The notes under the pieces: generated by a model
What the model was told of the DNA's origin: nothing
Databases searched by the model: none
Seen by the model: the letters and a program-made list of their open reading frames with translations, nothing else
In this document: piece after piece, positions 1 through 8,523 of the stretch
How the letters are laid out: every line of letters starts with the position of its first letter
Position numbering within the stretch: position 1 is the stretch's first letter
Assembly: GCA_965659945.1 (NCBI GenBank)
Contig: CBFHYJ010000026.1
Location: 1 to 21,764 of the forward strand
DNA length: 21,764 nucleotides
Reading direction: 5' to 3'
Source: VMDJ01 sp965659945
GTDB lineage: Bacteria; Pseudomonadota; Gammaproteobacteria; Chromatiales; Chromatiaceae
Position numbers and translations under genes: made by a program

Positions 1-193
1 CAACATCCGTCTGCGGCAAAACTAACGCGGCGATTTGTCGAATACTTTCAGCAGAAAGCTCAACCGAGATAGATCCGCCCTGCCAATCAAAATAACAACG
101 ACGCATTCCCGCCTGATAACTCACTTGATCACTAATCACCGGTGCATCAATTTTAAGAAACAAACGCCAGAAATCAGCATGCCCAATACTCAT
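1..193 (-). CDS. hypothetical protein, 3' part cut by window edge
   Basis: An open frame starts at an ATG read on the minus strand at 193-191 and stays open to the window edge, giving about 64 residues beginning MSIGHADFWRLFLK. I do not recognise the family. The product looks soluble: it has no signal peptide or membrane segment, and a mixed hydrophobic/charged pattern. It lies about 40 bases downstream of the MoaD-like gene on the same strand, so it could be the next gene of that transcript. No convincing ribosome binding site precedes the ATG; the frame is open further upstream and an in-frame TTG lies there, so the start is uncertain. A link to formate dehydrogenase or cofactor biology rests on position only. 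Confidence 0.45.
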   Translation of the reverse strand, partial: MSIGHADFWRLFLKIDAPVISDQVSYQAGMRRCYFDWQGGSISVELSAESIRQIAALVLPQTDV

Positions 194-233
194 GTCTTTT
201 GAGATCAAAACAGGGGGGATCTGCGACAAAAAA

Positions 234-482
234 CTAACCGCCAGCAACTGGTGGCCAAATCGCCAACACATCACCCTCTTTCAAGGGCTCATCGCGCTTT
301 TCTGGCGGCGTGAAAATACCGTTTACCACCACTAAGTGCGCCATCTCACGTGGAACACCGTAGGTATCGATCAAATCATGCGCAGAGGTACTTTCGGCAA
401 CATCTAAGGTGGCACGGTGACGTGAACTACCCGATGGCAAATGCCTCATTAATGAAGCGTAAAGTTCAAAATGTATTTGCAT
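234..482 (-). CDS. MoaD/ThiS-family sulfur carrier-like protein
   Basis: An 82-residue protein with the marks of the beta-grasp MoaD/ThiS family: an N-terminal strand (MQIHFELYASL), a central VVVNGIF segment, a late LKEGDVLAIWPPVAGG segment and a C-terminal Gly-Gly. In this family the terminal glycine is adenylated and thiocarboxylated to donate sulfur, in molybdopterin synthase (MoaD) or thiamin synthesis (ThiS). The length matches the family. It follows the formate dehydrogenase operon on the same strand but beyond a terminator, so it may use its own promoter or read-through. No MoaE or MoaC lies nearby. It could be a true MoaD or a specialised carrier tied to the formate dehydrogenase cofactor; the sequence does not decide. 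Confidence 0.8.
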   Translation of the reverse strand: MQIHFELYASLMRHLPSGSSRHRATLDVAESTSAHDLIDTYGVPREMAHLVVVNGIFTPPEKRDEPLKEGDVLAIWPPVAGG

Positions 483-536
483 TGCTGGATCTCAATGATT
501 TTTTATCACTATATCATTGACCCCAAAACTCAAGTC

Positions 537-566
537 CAAAAAAAAGCCGCGCACTAGGCGCGGCTT
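537..566 (-). terminator. rho-independent terminator of the fdh operon
   Basis: The inverted repeat AAGCCGCG (544-551) / CGCGGCTT (559-566) with a 7-base loop gives an 8-bp GC-rich stem. Read on the minus strand it is followed by a run of eight T (545-538). It lies just after the stop of the gamma subunit gene, so it should end the fdhXABC transcript before the MoaD-like gene. Confidence 0.88.
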
Positions 567-584
567 AAATGCCTTAGGATTAAG

Positions 585-1619
585 CTAGTTAGATTTTTTA
601 AGGCTTTCCACATCGGAATAAACCTTTCCTGAAGCCTTCATATCGTCGTACCAAATAGAATGGTGTTCTTTGGCCCAGTTCTCATCAACATAACCTTTAG
701 TCATGGATTGAATTGAGCCTTCCATACCCGCAGTACCGATATAGATATGGCCAAAAGAGGCTATCAGTAAACCAACAGCAGAAACCGCATGTGCAATATG
801 TGCCACTTCCATGACCTCACGGGTTTGACCAAAGATTGGAAAATCGAGGATGTAGCCAGAGATGGTGATCAAAATGCCGCCAAAAATAGCCAACCAGAAC
901 CAGGTTTTCTCACCCGCATTGTAAAAGTCTGAAGGTGGCGCATGCCCACCGAACATGCCGCCGCCTTTCAAAAACCAACCAATATCTTTGTAGGTATAGC
1001 CATTACCCTTCATGAACAGAGCAACAACACCCAAAATCGCAAATTGGAACAGTGGTCCTAGCCAGTTGTGACTGACTAGAGAAATAGTTGCCAAGACTGA
1101 AAACGCCTCGGGTCCCATAACAGGGAGTAGCGCAAATCGACCAAATAGCATGATCAATCCCGTAAATCCTAAATACAAAAACAGGATTGCCAAACTCCAG
1201 TGCGCAACACGATGATTGATGGAAAAGCGAGGGACTACCCTTCCTGACCAACCACCATCAATGCGTATGCGACCACGGATTAAATAAAACAGAACTAACG
1301 CTGCAACAACCAATCCAAAGCCTAGAGCTCCGGTGGGCACCAGCATTTCCATACGAAAATTCCGCCAGTCTTCCCCAGCTGAATTGATAAGGATGCCCCT
1401 CTCAACCCCTTTAATTTGAGTAACCCCAGTTGGTGGTTGATTGGTATCTGCACGACGGACCGCACGCCATAGCTCAGAGCCAGGGCTCGGAACATCAGGT
1501 GCCAAGGCAACGTCCTGACTTGGAGTAGCCGCACTTGCTGTTATGGGTAACAAAAAAGCTAAGAGCAAAAGAGGTATAAACATCTTTTGTAACATGCTGT
1601 TTGATACTAAAGAAGGCAT
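585..1619 (-). CDS. fdhC: formate dehydrogenase gamma subunit, cytochrome b
   Basis: A membrane cytochrome b subunit of about 344 residues that would take electrons from the Fe-S subunit and reduce quinone. I prefer the ATG at 1619-1617 (product starts MPSLVSNSMLQKMF) because GGGAG precedes it at about 9 bases; the frame stays open 18 codons further upstream with no better site. The N-terminus has a signal-like hydrophobic stretch ending near ITASAA, then a periplasmic segment of roughly 80 residues, then several membrane helices. Candidate haem-ligating histidines sit in INHRVAHW, SLVSHNW and EVAHIAHAV...SFGHIYIG, the pattern of the formate dehydrogenase gamma family. It is the last gene of the operon and is followed by a strong terminator. 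Confidence 0.92.
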   Translation of the reverse strand: MPSLVSNSMLQKMFIPLLLLAFLLPITASAATPSQDVALAPDVPSPGSELWRAVRRADTNQPPTGVTQIKGVERGILINSAGEDWRNFRMEMLVPTGALGFGLVVAALVLFYLIRGRIRIDGGWSGRVVPRFSINHRVAHWSLAILFLYLGFTGLIMLFGRFALLPVMGPEAFSVLATISLVSHNWLGPLFQFAILGVVALFMKGNGYTYKDIGWFLKGGGMFGGHAPPSDFYNAGEKTWFWLAIFGGILITISGYILDFPIFGQTREVMEVAHIAHAVSAVGLLIASFGHIYIGTAGMEGSIQSMTKGYVDENWAKEHHSIWYDDMKASGKVYSDVESLKKSN

Positions 1620-1700
1620 TGGAGAGGACTCCCTGAAGAATGTGCCAGTAAGCGGAAGGAGTAATCGGCACATTACGTGCCGATTGTTAGTTAGTTTCCG

Positions 1701-2306
1701 TTAGCTCTTTTTATTAGCGTCGAGACTTGCTCGCTCGTAATTAACACCCCACTCCATTACAGAAGCGCCGCGATTAACTACGCGCTTACGATAGATGTCT
1801 GAAACAACGTCAGCATCACCAGCTAGCAAAGCCTTGGTAGAACACATCTCAGCACAAAGTGGCAACTTGCCTTCTGATAAACGGTTTGAGCCATACTTGG
1901 TGTGTTCTGCTGCACTACCATCCTCAGCTGGACCACCTGCACAGAAAGTACATTTATCCATTTTGCCACGTGACGCAAAGGCACCCACTTTAGGGAACTG
2001 TGGCGCACCAAATGGGCACGCGTAAGAGCAGTAGCCACAACCGATACAGGTATCCTTATCGTGTAACACCACACCGTCTTCTGTTGTATAAAAACAGTTA
2101 ACTGGACACACTGCCGCACAAGGCGCATCAGAACAGTGCATACAAGCTACTGATAAAGAACGCTCACCAGGCTCACCATCTTTAATGGTGACAACGCGGC
2201 GTCTATTAACACCCCATGGAACGTCATTTTCATTTTTACATGCTGTGACGCACGCATTACATTCAATGCAGCGTTCCGCGTCGCAGTAGAACTTCATATT
2301 TGCCAT
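1701..2306 (-). CDS. fdhB: formate dehydrogenase beta subunit, four [4Fe-4S] clusters
   Basis: A 201-residue electron-transfer subunit linking the catalytic subunit to the cytochrome b. Four cysteine groups are visible: CIECNACVTAC near residue 13, CMHCSDAPCAAVC in the middle, CIGCGYCSYAC, and a split fourth group of CTFC plus CAEMC near the C-terminus. This is the arrangement of FdnH/DmsB-like polyferredoxins. It is shorter than E. coli FdnH and has no C-terminal membrane anchor, as in the FDH3-type beta subunits. It has no Tat signal of its own and so probably travels with FdhA. AAGGAG stands 8 bases before the ATG. It lies 12 bases after fdhA and 81 bases before the fdhC start chosen here. 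Confidence 0.95.
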   Translation of the reverse strand: MANMKFYCDAERCIECNACVTACKNENDVPWGVNRRRVVTIKDGEPGERSLSVACMHCSDAPCAAVCPVNCFYTTEDGVVLHDKDTCIGCGYCSYACPFGAPQFPKVGAFASRGKMDKCTFCAGGPAEDGSAAEHTKYGSNRLSEGKLPLCAEMCSTKALLAGDADVVSDIYRKRVVNRGASVMEWGVNYERASLDANKKS

Positions 2307-2318
2307 GTTCTATTCTCC

Positions 2319-5213
2319 TTAAGCCTTAGAAATGCGACACAAAGTACATTTAGTTTCTTGCATTTGAGTAACGGAGTCATAACCGTAGGTCATGGCTGTG
2401 TTACACGCTTCGCCGAGCACATACGGATCCGATCCTGCTGGATATTTACCGCGTAAATCAGCGCCCTGGAAGTGGCCACCGAAGTGGAATGGTGTGAAAG
2501 CAACACCACTAGCAACTCTTCGAGTCACCATGGCTTTAACTTTGATCTTGGCACCTTCGGTACCTTCAACCCACACATCATCTCCATCTTTGATGCCTGC
2601 ATTATTGGCATCACGAGGATGAATTTCGACGAACATGTCTTGTTGTAGTTCAGCAAGCCATGGGTTTGAACGGGTCTCATCACCACCACCCTCGTACTCA
2701 ACCAAACGACCTGACGTCAAAATGATTGGATAATCTTTTGAGTAGTCTTTTGCCTGAATCGAACCGTAACGGGTTGGCAAACGCCAGAATGATTTACGGT
2801 CTTCGTAGGTTGGATACTTTTCAACCAAGTCGCGACGACTGGTATACAGAGGTTCACGGTGAATGGGCACAGGATCTGGGAAGGTCCATACCACGGTACG
2901 TGCCTTTGCATTACCAAATGGCGCACATCCGTGCTTAATGGCGACGCGCTGAATACCGCCTGACAAGTCAGTCTTCCAGTTCTTACCTTCAGCCGCTGCT
3001 TTTTCATCCGCTGTGAGGTCATTCCACCAACCGAGTTTTTTCAACATCTCGTGAGTGAATTCTGGGTAACCGTCCTTAATCTCAGAACCTTTGGAGTAGC
3101 TATTGTTGGCCAACAAGCTCACGCCGTTTCTTTCCACACCGAAACGAGCACGGAAGGTCAAGCCACCTTCTGCAACTGAATGGCTTGGGTCGTAGAGGTT
3201 TGGTGTACCAGGGTGCTTCATATCAGCCGTACCCCAACATGGCCAAGGCATACCGTAGAAATCACCGTCAGCAGGACCGCCTTCAGCCTTCAATGAGTCA
3301 TAGTCAAAGGTTCCCCAGTTTTGCTGGTGCGTCTTTAAGCGCTCAGGGCTTTGGCCGGTGTAACCGATTGTCCACATGCCACGGTTAAATTCGCGGGTAA
3401 TGTCCTCAATTAATGGCTCCTCGCCATTAATCTTCACGTGTTTAAACATCTCTTTATCGAAACCAAGCTTCTTGGCCAACAAATACATAATGACGTGGTC
3501 TGGCTTAGATTCGAATAACGGATCGATAACCTTGTCACGCCACTGGATTGAGCGGTTCGACGCAGTGACTGAACCATAGGTTTCAAATTGTGTTGTTGCT
3601 GGTAGCAAATACACACCATCGGTTCTGTCATGCATTACAGCCGAAACAGTTGGATACGGATCCACTACAACAAGCATGTCGAGTTTTTCGAACGCCTTCT
3701 TCATCTCAATACCGCGGGTCTGAGAGTTTGGCGCGTGGCCCCACATAAACATGGCACGGATATTATCTTTTTGCGCCACGTTGGCTTTGTCTTCCAAGAC
3801 GCCATCGATCCAACGCGATACAGGAATACCTTTGGTATTCATAACCGCCACGTCTTTACCTTTAGCTTTTTCGTAGGATCCAGAATCAAAGCGACTCTTA
3901 ACCCAATCAAGGTCAAGATCCCATACACGAGCCCAGTGACCCCATGAACCAGGAGCAAGGCCGTAGTAACCAGGCAAAGTATTCGCTAGAACACCAAGGT
4001 CAGTTGCACCTTGTACGTTGTCGTGACCACGGAAAATGTTAGCGCCACCGCCAGAAACACCAATGTTGCCTAATGCCAACTGGAACGCGCAGTAGGCACG
4101 CGTATTGTTGTTGCCAACTGTGTGCTGGGTACCACCCATACACCAAATGAAAGTGCCTGGACGGTTTTGAGCCATTGCTTTCGCAGCGGCATACACCTTG
4201 TGCTCTGGCACGCCTGTTACACGCTCAACTTCATCTGGCGTCCACTTAGCGACCTCAGCCTTAACTTCATCAAGGCCATAGACACGCTGGTTAATGTATT
4301 CCTTATCTTCCCATCCATTCTTGAAGATGTGATGCAACATACCCCAGATGATTGGCACGTCGGTACCAGGACGAATTTGCAAGAAATGATCCGCATGCGC
4401 TGCAGTACGAGTAAAGCGAGGATCGATAACAATGACAGGTGCATTGTTCTTTTCCTTAGCTTCAAAAATATGTTGCAGAGAAACAGGGTGCGCTTCCGCA
4501 GGATTTGAACCAATCAACAAGACAGCTTTGGAATGGTGAATGTCATTGTAGCTATTGGTCATTGCACCATAGCCCCAGGTATTAGCAACACCAGCAACCG
4601 TGGTTGAGTGACAAATACGCGCTTGGTGGTCTACGTTGTTAGTACCCCACATTGCCGCCATCTTGCGGAACATGTAAGCACCTTCGTTATTGCTCTTGGC
4701 GGAGCCCAAAAAATAGACAGAATCAGGGCTAGATTCTTGGCGGATCTTGAGCATTTGATCGCCGATCTCATTGATCGCCTGTTCCCAAGATACCTTTTCC
4801 CACTTACCATTAACCAACTTAGTTGGGTACTTCAAGCGACGCTCGCCATGACCGTGCTCACGCAAGGCTGCACCTTTGGCACAGTGGGTACCTTGGTTAA
4901 ACGGGTGGTCTTGAGCTGGCTCTTGACCAGTCCATACACCATTTTGAACTTCCGCAATAACGCCACAACCTACAGAGCAGTGCGTACAGACTGTTCTTAC
5001 TTCTTTTACAGCGCCAGCACCTTTGGCCTGAGCAGCTTCTGCCTTACGCATCATGCCAGGAGCTAAGCCTGATGCCAGAGCAGTACCACCAGCCAAAATA
5101 CCTGAGTGACGCAAGAAATCTCGACGAGAGATACCGTTGCCAGTCTTTGAAGTTGACGCTTTATCGAGATCTAGGTTGACCTCAACTTTGTTGGATACTT
5201 TTTTAAGTTTCAT
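2319..5213 (-). CDS. fdhA: formate dehydrogenase catalytic (alpha) subunit, Cys type
   Basis: A 964-residue molybdopterin oxidoreductase that oxidises formate to CO2. The N-terminus carries a Tat motif (SRRDFL, residues 29-34) followed by a hydrophobic stretch, so the enzyme is periplasmic. The [4Fe-4S] cysteines are C76, C79, C83 and C111. The metal ligand is C201 in ARICHST; its codon is TGT at 4613-4611, so this is a cysteine enzyme and not a selenocysteine one, and the His next to it is kept. The length fits single-chain FDH alpha subunits of the FdnG/FDH3 group. The C-terminus ends with an extra CTLC motif of unknown meaning. GGAG stands 6 bases before the ATG. Whether Mo or W is used cannot be told from sequence. 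Confidence 0.96.
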   Translation of the reverse strand: MKLKKVSNKVEVNLDLDKASTSKTGNGISRRDFLRHSGILAGGTALASGLAPGMMRKAEAAQAKGAGAVKEVRTVCTHCSVGCGVIAEVQNGVWTGQEPAQDHPFNQGTHCAKGAALREHGHGERRLKYPTKLVNGKWEKVSWEQAINEIGDQMLKIRQESSPDSVYFLGSAKSNNEGAYMFRKMAAMWGTNNVDHQARICHSTTVAGVANTWGYGAMTNSYNDIHHSKAVLLIGSNPAEAHPVSLQHIFEAKEKNNAPVIVIDPRFTRTAAHADHFLQIRPGTDVPIIWGMLHHIFKNGWEDKEYINQRVYGLDEVKAEVAKWTPDEVERVTGVPEHKVYAAAKAMAQNRPGTFIWCMGGTQHTVGNNNTRAYCAFQLALGNIGVSGGGANIFRGHDNVQGATDLGVLANTLPGYYGLAPGSWGHWARVWDLDLDWVKSRFDSGSYEKAKGKDVAVMNTKGIPVSRWIDGVLEDKANVAQKDNIRAMFMWGHAPNSQTRGIEMKKAFEKLDMLVVVDPYPTVSAVMHDRTDGVYLLPATTQFETYGSVTASNRSIQWRDKVIDPLFESKPDHVIMYLLAKKLGFDKEMFKHVKINGEEPLIEDITREFNRGMWTIGYTGQSPERLKTHQQNWGTFDYDSLKAEGGPADGDFYGMPWPCWGTADMKHPGTPNLYDPSHSVAEGGLTFRARFGVERNGVSLLANNSYSKGSEIKDGYPEFTHEMLKKLGWWNDLTADEKAAAEGKNWKTDLSGGIQRVAIKHGCAPFGNAKARTVVWTFPDPVPIHREPLYTSRRDLVEKYPTYEDRKSFWRLPTRYGSIQAKDYSKDYPIILTSGRLVEYEGGGDETRSNPWLAELQQDMFVEIHPRDANNAGIKDGDDVWVEGTEGAKIKVKAMVTRRVASGVAFTPFHFGGHFQGADLRGKYPAGSDPYVLGEACNTAMTYGYDSVTQMQETKCTLCRISKA

Positions 5214-5234
5214 TCCTGTCTCCAGATCGCGTTA

Positions 5235-5438
5235 TTAGCGAGAAGCGTTCTTGTAATAGGTCAAAATATGCTGAGAAAGGTGATAGCCCTTCTGCTTCTT
5301 TTCTGGCTCAGCATCTTCTGGTGATGACATCGCAACAGATGGAACAGCTACCGATGCCGCAGCAGTGCTAGCGCCTATGCCAGCCTTCTTTAAGAAACTG
5401 CGTCGTGATTCAGAAATTTGTTGCTTATCTTTTTTCAT
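5235..5438 (-). CDS. small Tat-signal protein of fdh operons (FdhX-like)
   Basis: A 67-residue protein that is mostly a Tat signal: ESRRSFLKKAG at residues 10-20, a hydrophobic alanine-rich stretch, then a short charged tail ending in HLSQHILTYYKNASR. Small proteins of this type (formate dehydrogenase region Tat-target family) lie directly ahead of fdhA in many proteobacteria; their role is unproven, possibly helping export or assembly. It is the first gene of the structural operon, 21 bases before fdhA. AAGGAG stands 8 bases ahead of the ATG, and a sigma-54 promoter lies 68 bases upstream. Confidence 0.87.
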   Translation of the reverse strand: MKKDKQQISESRRSFLKKAGIGASTAAASVAVPSVAMSSPEDAEPEKKQKGYHLSQHILTYYKNASR

Positions 5439-5505
5439 TAAGAAGGCTCCTTAAATTGCTCTTCGCTTGGGCTAACGCATAGGTGCTAGCTACTTCATAT
5501 ATTTA

Positions 5506-5521
5506 AGCAACAGGTGCGCCA
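5506..5521 (-). promoter_or_regulatory. sigma-54 (-24/-12) promoter of fdhXABC
   Basis: On the minus strand the sequence is TGGCGCACCTGTTGCT. It has the -24 GG (5520-5519) and -12 GC (5508-5507) at exact sigma-54 spacing, and differs from TGGCAC-N5-TTGCW only by G for A at position 5. The predicted start lies near 5495, giving a leader of about 57 bases before the first gene. An NtrC-type activator is encoded in this window. Confidence 0.83.
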
Positions 5522-5570
5522 ACTTTTTAATGAAATAAATCGCAATAATGGAAAGAAACAACTAAACCTG

Positions 5571-5617
5571 ATGTATTTTTTTGTCCCAATCGCTCACCTT
5601 GGGTCAAACTGTCGTTG
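5571..5617. promoter_or_regulatory. putative degenerate activator sites upstream of fdhXABC
   Basis: Two imperfect versions of the palindrome TTGGnAC-N5-GTnCCAA. Window 5571-5589 has a perfect right half (GTCCCAA) and a poor left half (8 of 12 defined positions). Window 5599-5617 has a good left half (TTGGGTC) and a poor right half (7 of 12). Their centres lie 72 and 100 bases from the -12 element. The facing half sites also make a separate inverted repeat, TTGTCCCAA (5581-5589) / TTGGGTCAA (5599-5607). Upstream activator binding is inferred. Confidence 0.5.
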
Positions 5618-5707
5618 AGCCTAAGGACAGAAATAACGGGTGCGACAAAAAGAACCACTTTAGGTACAACGCATGCTTTGCCTACCTTAAATGATGAAAT
5701 GCTCTGC

Positions 5708-6328
5708 TTAAGCCGTCAGGTTTAAGTACTGAGATTCAATTGCAACAAACGCCGAACCTAAACGCGCAACCGATCTATAGAAAGTTGCAGTTTCAGCCAC
5801 ACTGAGATCTTTCATGAAATCTTTAGCCCATGACGAAATATGCGTCTCGAAAAATAACCGCTGCTGCTCCTGCGGAGCCCCTTCATAAATAAGCATGGCC
5901 ATAACTTCCATCAGGGCTGCAATGTGATCTTCAGGTTCGTGAACATCATCACTGCGCTCAAAACCTAATTTCGCCAAATCTGCTCTGAGTTGACCCAATG
6001 GGCGCTCCATAAGAAATCCGGTTTGATACCAAGACCCATACGGCACCAACTCACCACGTCCAAGACCTATGAATAGCTCATGAAATTCTTCTTTTAAACG
6101 TTGTGGATCACTGTGCTTTGCAGCAAGAACCAGAGTATTAACCGCTGCACCAAGTTCACTCTTTTGATCTGTAGTATCTAAAGACAAGCAATACGCTAAA
6201 ACATCGGAATCGGGTGCGTTACGAAGAAGACCAGCTAACAGACTGTAGAAAGCAGCTCTTCTTGCTTGGTCTGAGGACTCTACCGTTGCTACATTAACAA
6301 CATCATTTTTAACTTCAGTGTTTTGCAT
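5708..6328 (-). CDS. TorD-family molecular chaperone for formate dehydrogenase
   Basis: A 206-residue, all-helical cytoplasmic protein of the TorD/DmsD family. These bind the Tat signal or the immature molybdoenzyme and delay export until cofactor is inserted. Family signatures are visible: FHELFIGLGRGELVPYGSWY in the first half and the EPEDHIAALMEVM segment further on. It is the last gene of the accessory operon, 2 bases after the polyferredoxin gene, and 269 bases ahead of fdhX, so its natural client is FdhA. The start at 6328 is the only sensible ATG. The specific client is inferred from position. Confidence 0.92.
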   Translation of the reverse strand: MQNTEVKNDVVNVATVESSDQARRAAFYSLLAGLLRNAPDSDVLAYCLSLDTTDQKSELGAAVNTLVLAAKHSDPQRLKEEFHELFIGLGRGELVPYGSWYQTGFLMERPLGQLRADLAKLGFERSDDVHEPEDHIAALMEVMAMLIYEGAPQEQQRLFFETHISSWAKDFMKDLSVAETATFYRSVARLGSAFVAIESQYLNLTA

Positions 6329-6330
6329 TT

Positions 6331-7974
6331 TTAAGAGCGTCCCTTGTCTGGTGAGTAAGTCGTTTGCTTGCCCAAACTAGCTTGCATCGCATCTGAATCC
6401 TGTACTGCATCGACCACACGACAGTCTTCACACATTTTTAGTCGATTCTTGGCCCTTTCAGATTGAAACATCGCATGGCCTGCAAGCTTTTCTAAAATAT
6501 TCCCAATGGTCTTATGTGTAGCGAAGGGCGTGCCACAAGAAATACAGCAAAAAGGCTCTTCTTCATAAAGTACCCGCTTTTTATTTCTTTCCTCACGATC
6601 AAACAATAAACGTGGCGATATCGAGATGGCATTTTCAGGGCACGTGGAAACGCACATACCACACTGAAGGCAATTGTTTTCAACAAAGAATAGCTGAGGT
6701 ATTTCATCGCCAGTATGCAGCGCCTTACCCGGACAAACACCTACACAGGATAGACATAGTGTGCATGAGTCTGCGTCAACCATAGCGGTACCAAACGGGG
6801 CACCCGAACCAAGGTAGACCTCTGAGCTTTTGTTTGGCGCATGCTCAGCAAGGTGGTCAATGGCAAAAAACATCGATTCACGTTTGTTACCAAATGCCAT
6901 GAAAGTACCCAAAGGCACTGATGGCATTTTCACCTCATCTCCAGAATCATCATCTGATGTGTAATAACAGATCGCAGAGGATGAATAGCCAAGTGCATCC
7001 AGGATGTCATCTTTGACCGATAATTGTTCGTCAAGTGCGGCCTTTACCGACATAGGTAGCGTATCGCCTTTAATTAAAAGCACCTTACGCGCACCATAAG
7101 CTAAAGCAGATAACCATACCTCAAGACCCACTGAGGCCAGCTCTTCTACCATCAGAGATAATCGGTGAGGGGATTGCAGTGGTGCTATATCCGCATCACT
7201 CTCGGCAAAAACAACTAATTCGGGATCAGTGCCACCCTCTTCTAAATAGGTAGCAAGCATCTTACGAATTCTGTTTAGGGTGTCCTCAGATTTTGGATAC
7301 GCATAGCGCATGGCACCACTCGGGCAGACGGTGGCACAAACACCTCCGCCCTGACAGAGATTAGGATTTACTTGAACTTGCTCACCAATTGAAATAATTG
7401 CATCAGCAGGACATGCATCTATGCAGCGCGTACAAGCCACATTGCCAGACCTAGCATGCGCACATCGATCAGCGTCGTATGAAAAATATTTTGGCTTTTC
7501 GAAGGTGCCCACCATGCCATCAAGCTCTAACCATGCAGCATCTAGAGAATCTTGATCAGGATTGAAGTACCAATAACCGGGTGGCGGCAGTTCGCTTTTG
7601 AGCAGCGGCGATGCGCCTAGATCCATCACCATATCGGTTTCTATTAGCTGGTAGTTGTGTTTTCCCTTCTCACCAATTTCTATGCGAAACGCACCAAGGT
7701 GGCCAGTAATCTTTAGCTCTCTAGCCGCAAGCGGCGTTGTAGGCACACCAAGCTCATCACAATCGTCCGTAAGTAACACTTCCGCCTGCAATGGCTTTTC
7801 TAGCCGCGTAGCAAACCATTGTGCTTGCTCTCCGCCAACCACAAGGACTTTTCCGTGCGATTCATATTTCACCAACCCTGTTGGTGTCACCTGAACATCG
7901 TTTAAAGATGCCATTGCCACGTTACGGGCACGTTGATTACGCGATTCAGCCAAAGAAAGTTCGTTATCTGCCAT
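6331..7974 (-). CDS. multi-cluster 4Fe-4S protein of fdh accessory operon
   Basis: A 547-residue soluble polyferredoxin. Two ferredoxin-like blocks are visible. The first, at about residues 170-220, has CTRCIDACP and CATVCPSGA; the second, at about 405-450, has CTLCLSCVGVCP and CLQCGMCVSTCP. Further pairs follow near 478 (CCISC) and 518 (CEDC). Between the blocks lies a region of about 180 residues without cysteine clusters that I cannot assign. No signal peptide is present, so it is probably cytoplasmic. The start overlaps the end of the DUF3306 gene by 11 bases, which suggests translational coupling. Proteins of this kind occur in fdh accessory operons beside DUF3305/DUF3306 genes; an electron-transfer role in assembly or formate metabolism is likely but unproven. 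Confidence 0.85.
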   Translation of the reverse strand: MADNELSLAESRNQRARNVAMASLNDVQVTPTGLVKYESHGKVLVVGGEQAQWFATRLEKPLQAEVLLTDDCDELGVPTTPLAARELKITGHLGAFRIEIGEKGKHNYQLIETDMVMDLGASPLLKSELPPPGYWYFNPDQDSLDAAWLELDGMVGTFEKPKYFSYDADRCAHARSGNVACTRCIDACPADAIISIGEQVQVNPNLCQGGGVCATVCPSGAMRYAYPKSEDTLNRIRKMLATYLEEGGTDPELVVFAESDADIAPLQSPHRLSLMVEELASVGLEVWLSALAYGARKVLLIKGDTLPMSVKAALDEQLSVKDDILDALGYSSSAICYYTSDDDSGDEVKMPSVPLGTFMAFGNKRESMFFAIDHLAEHAPNKSSEVYLGSGAPFGTAMVDADSCTLCLSCVGVCPGKALHTGDEIPQLFFVENNCLQCGMCVSTCPENAISISPRLLFDREERNKKRVLYEEEPFCCISCGTPFATHKTIGNILEKLAGHAMFQSERAKNRLKMCEDCRVVDAVQDSDAMQASLGKQTTYSPDKGRS

Positions 7975-8518
7975 GGTGTATCTCTTTTTCTTCTATTGCT
8001 ATAACTTCAGTGCCGTCAGATTGATCTAGGGCTAGAGGTTGCTCTTGCTCATCGAGTGATAATGTTTCTTCATTTTCAACATCATCCTCATCATCTAAGG
8101 CGAGCGATTCTTTCAGTTTTTCAGCAGCGCGACGTGCCTCAACTTCAATTTGATGCTTCATATCGCTTGTTACAATGTCACCAAGCAATTCAAATTTGGT
8201 GAAGTCTTCTGCATATTCATCTAACTCAGAAATAACGTTGAACTGAGGCGAATGAAATAATTTTCTCAAGGCCGCTTTACGCAAGGTCTCACTCACCTTG
8301 CTCGACATAAAGCCACTGTAATCTGAGTCTTCATTCAATGACTCTAATGGCGGCATATCCTCATCAGTCAACTCAGGCTCTTGAACAACCTCTTCAACAG
8401 CGACTGCATTTAGTTTCTCTTCCTCTTGTCTTGCTTCGACTTTTCGTCGGCTGAAGCGCTGAAAGAAAGACTCACCTTCTCGCTGGTCATCAATGTCTTT
8501 TTGATTAACATCAGACAT
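7964..8518 (-). CDS. DUF3306-family protein
   Basis: A protein of 184 residues with the start placed at the ATG 8518-8516 (MSDVNQKD), which AAGG precedes at about 9 bases; the frame is open 11 codons further upstream, inside the DUF3305 gene. The sequence is highly charged and acidic. An N-terminal GESFFQRFSRRK segment is followed by an acidic linker, a conserved-looking middle (LRKAALRKLFHSPQFNVISELDEYAEDF) and an acidic, low-complexity C-terminus. It has no cysteine motif and no signal peptide. DUF3306 proteins accompany formate dehydrogenase clusters and have no established biochemical role. The gene lies between DUF3305 and the polyferredoxin gene and overlaps the latter. Confidence 0.87.
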   Translation of the reverse strand: MSDVNQKDIDDQREGESFFQRFSRRKVEARQEEEKLNAVAVEEVVQEPELTDEDMPPLESLNEDSDYSGFMSSKVSETLRKAALRKLFHSPQFNVISELDEYAEDFTKFELLGDIVTSDMKHQIEVEARRAAEKLKESLALDDEDDVENEETLSLDEQEQPLALDQSDGTEVIAIEEKEIHHGR

Positions 8519-8523
8519 AGGGT

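Noticed and set aside
4611..4613. Possible selenocysteine at the active site of FdhA
   Set aside because: The codon is TGT (Cys), and no in-frame TGA occurs in the gene.
3630..5066. Long plus-strand open frames inside fdhA (3630-3947, 4122-4508, 4608-5066)
   Set aside because: They are antisense to a well-supported gene, lack recognisable domains and ribosome sites, and reflect codon bias of the true frame.
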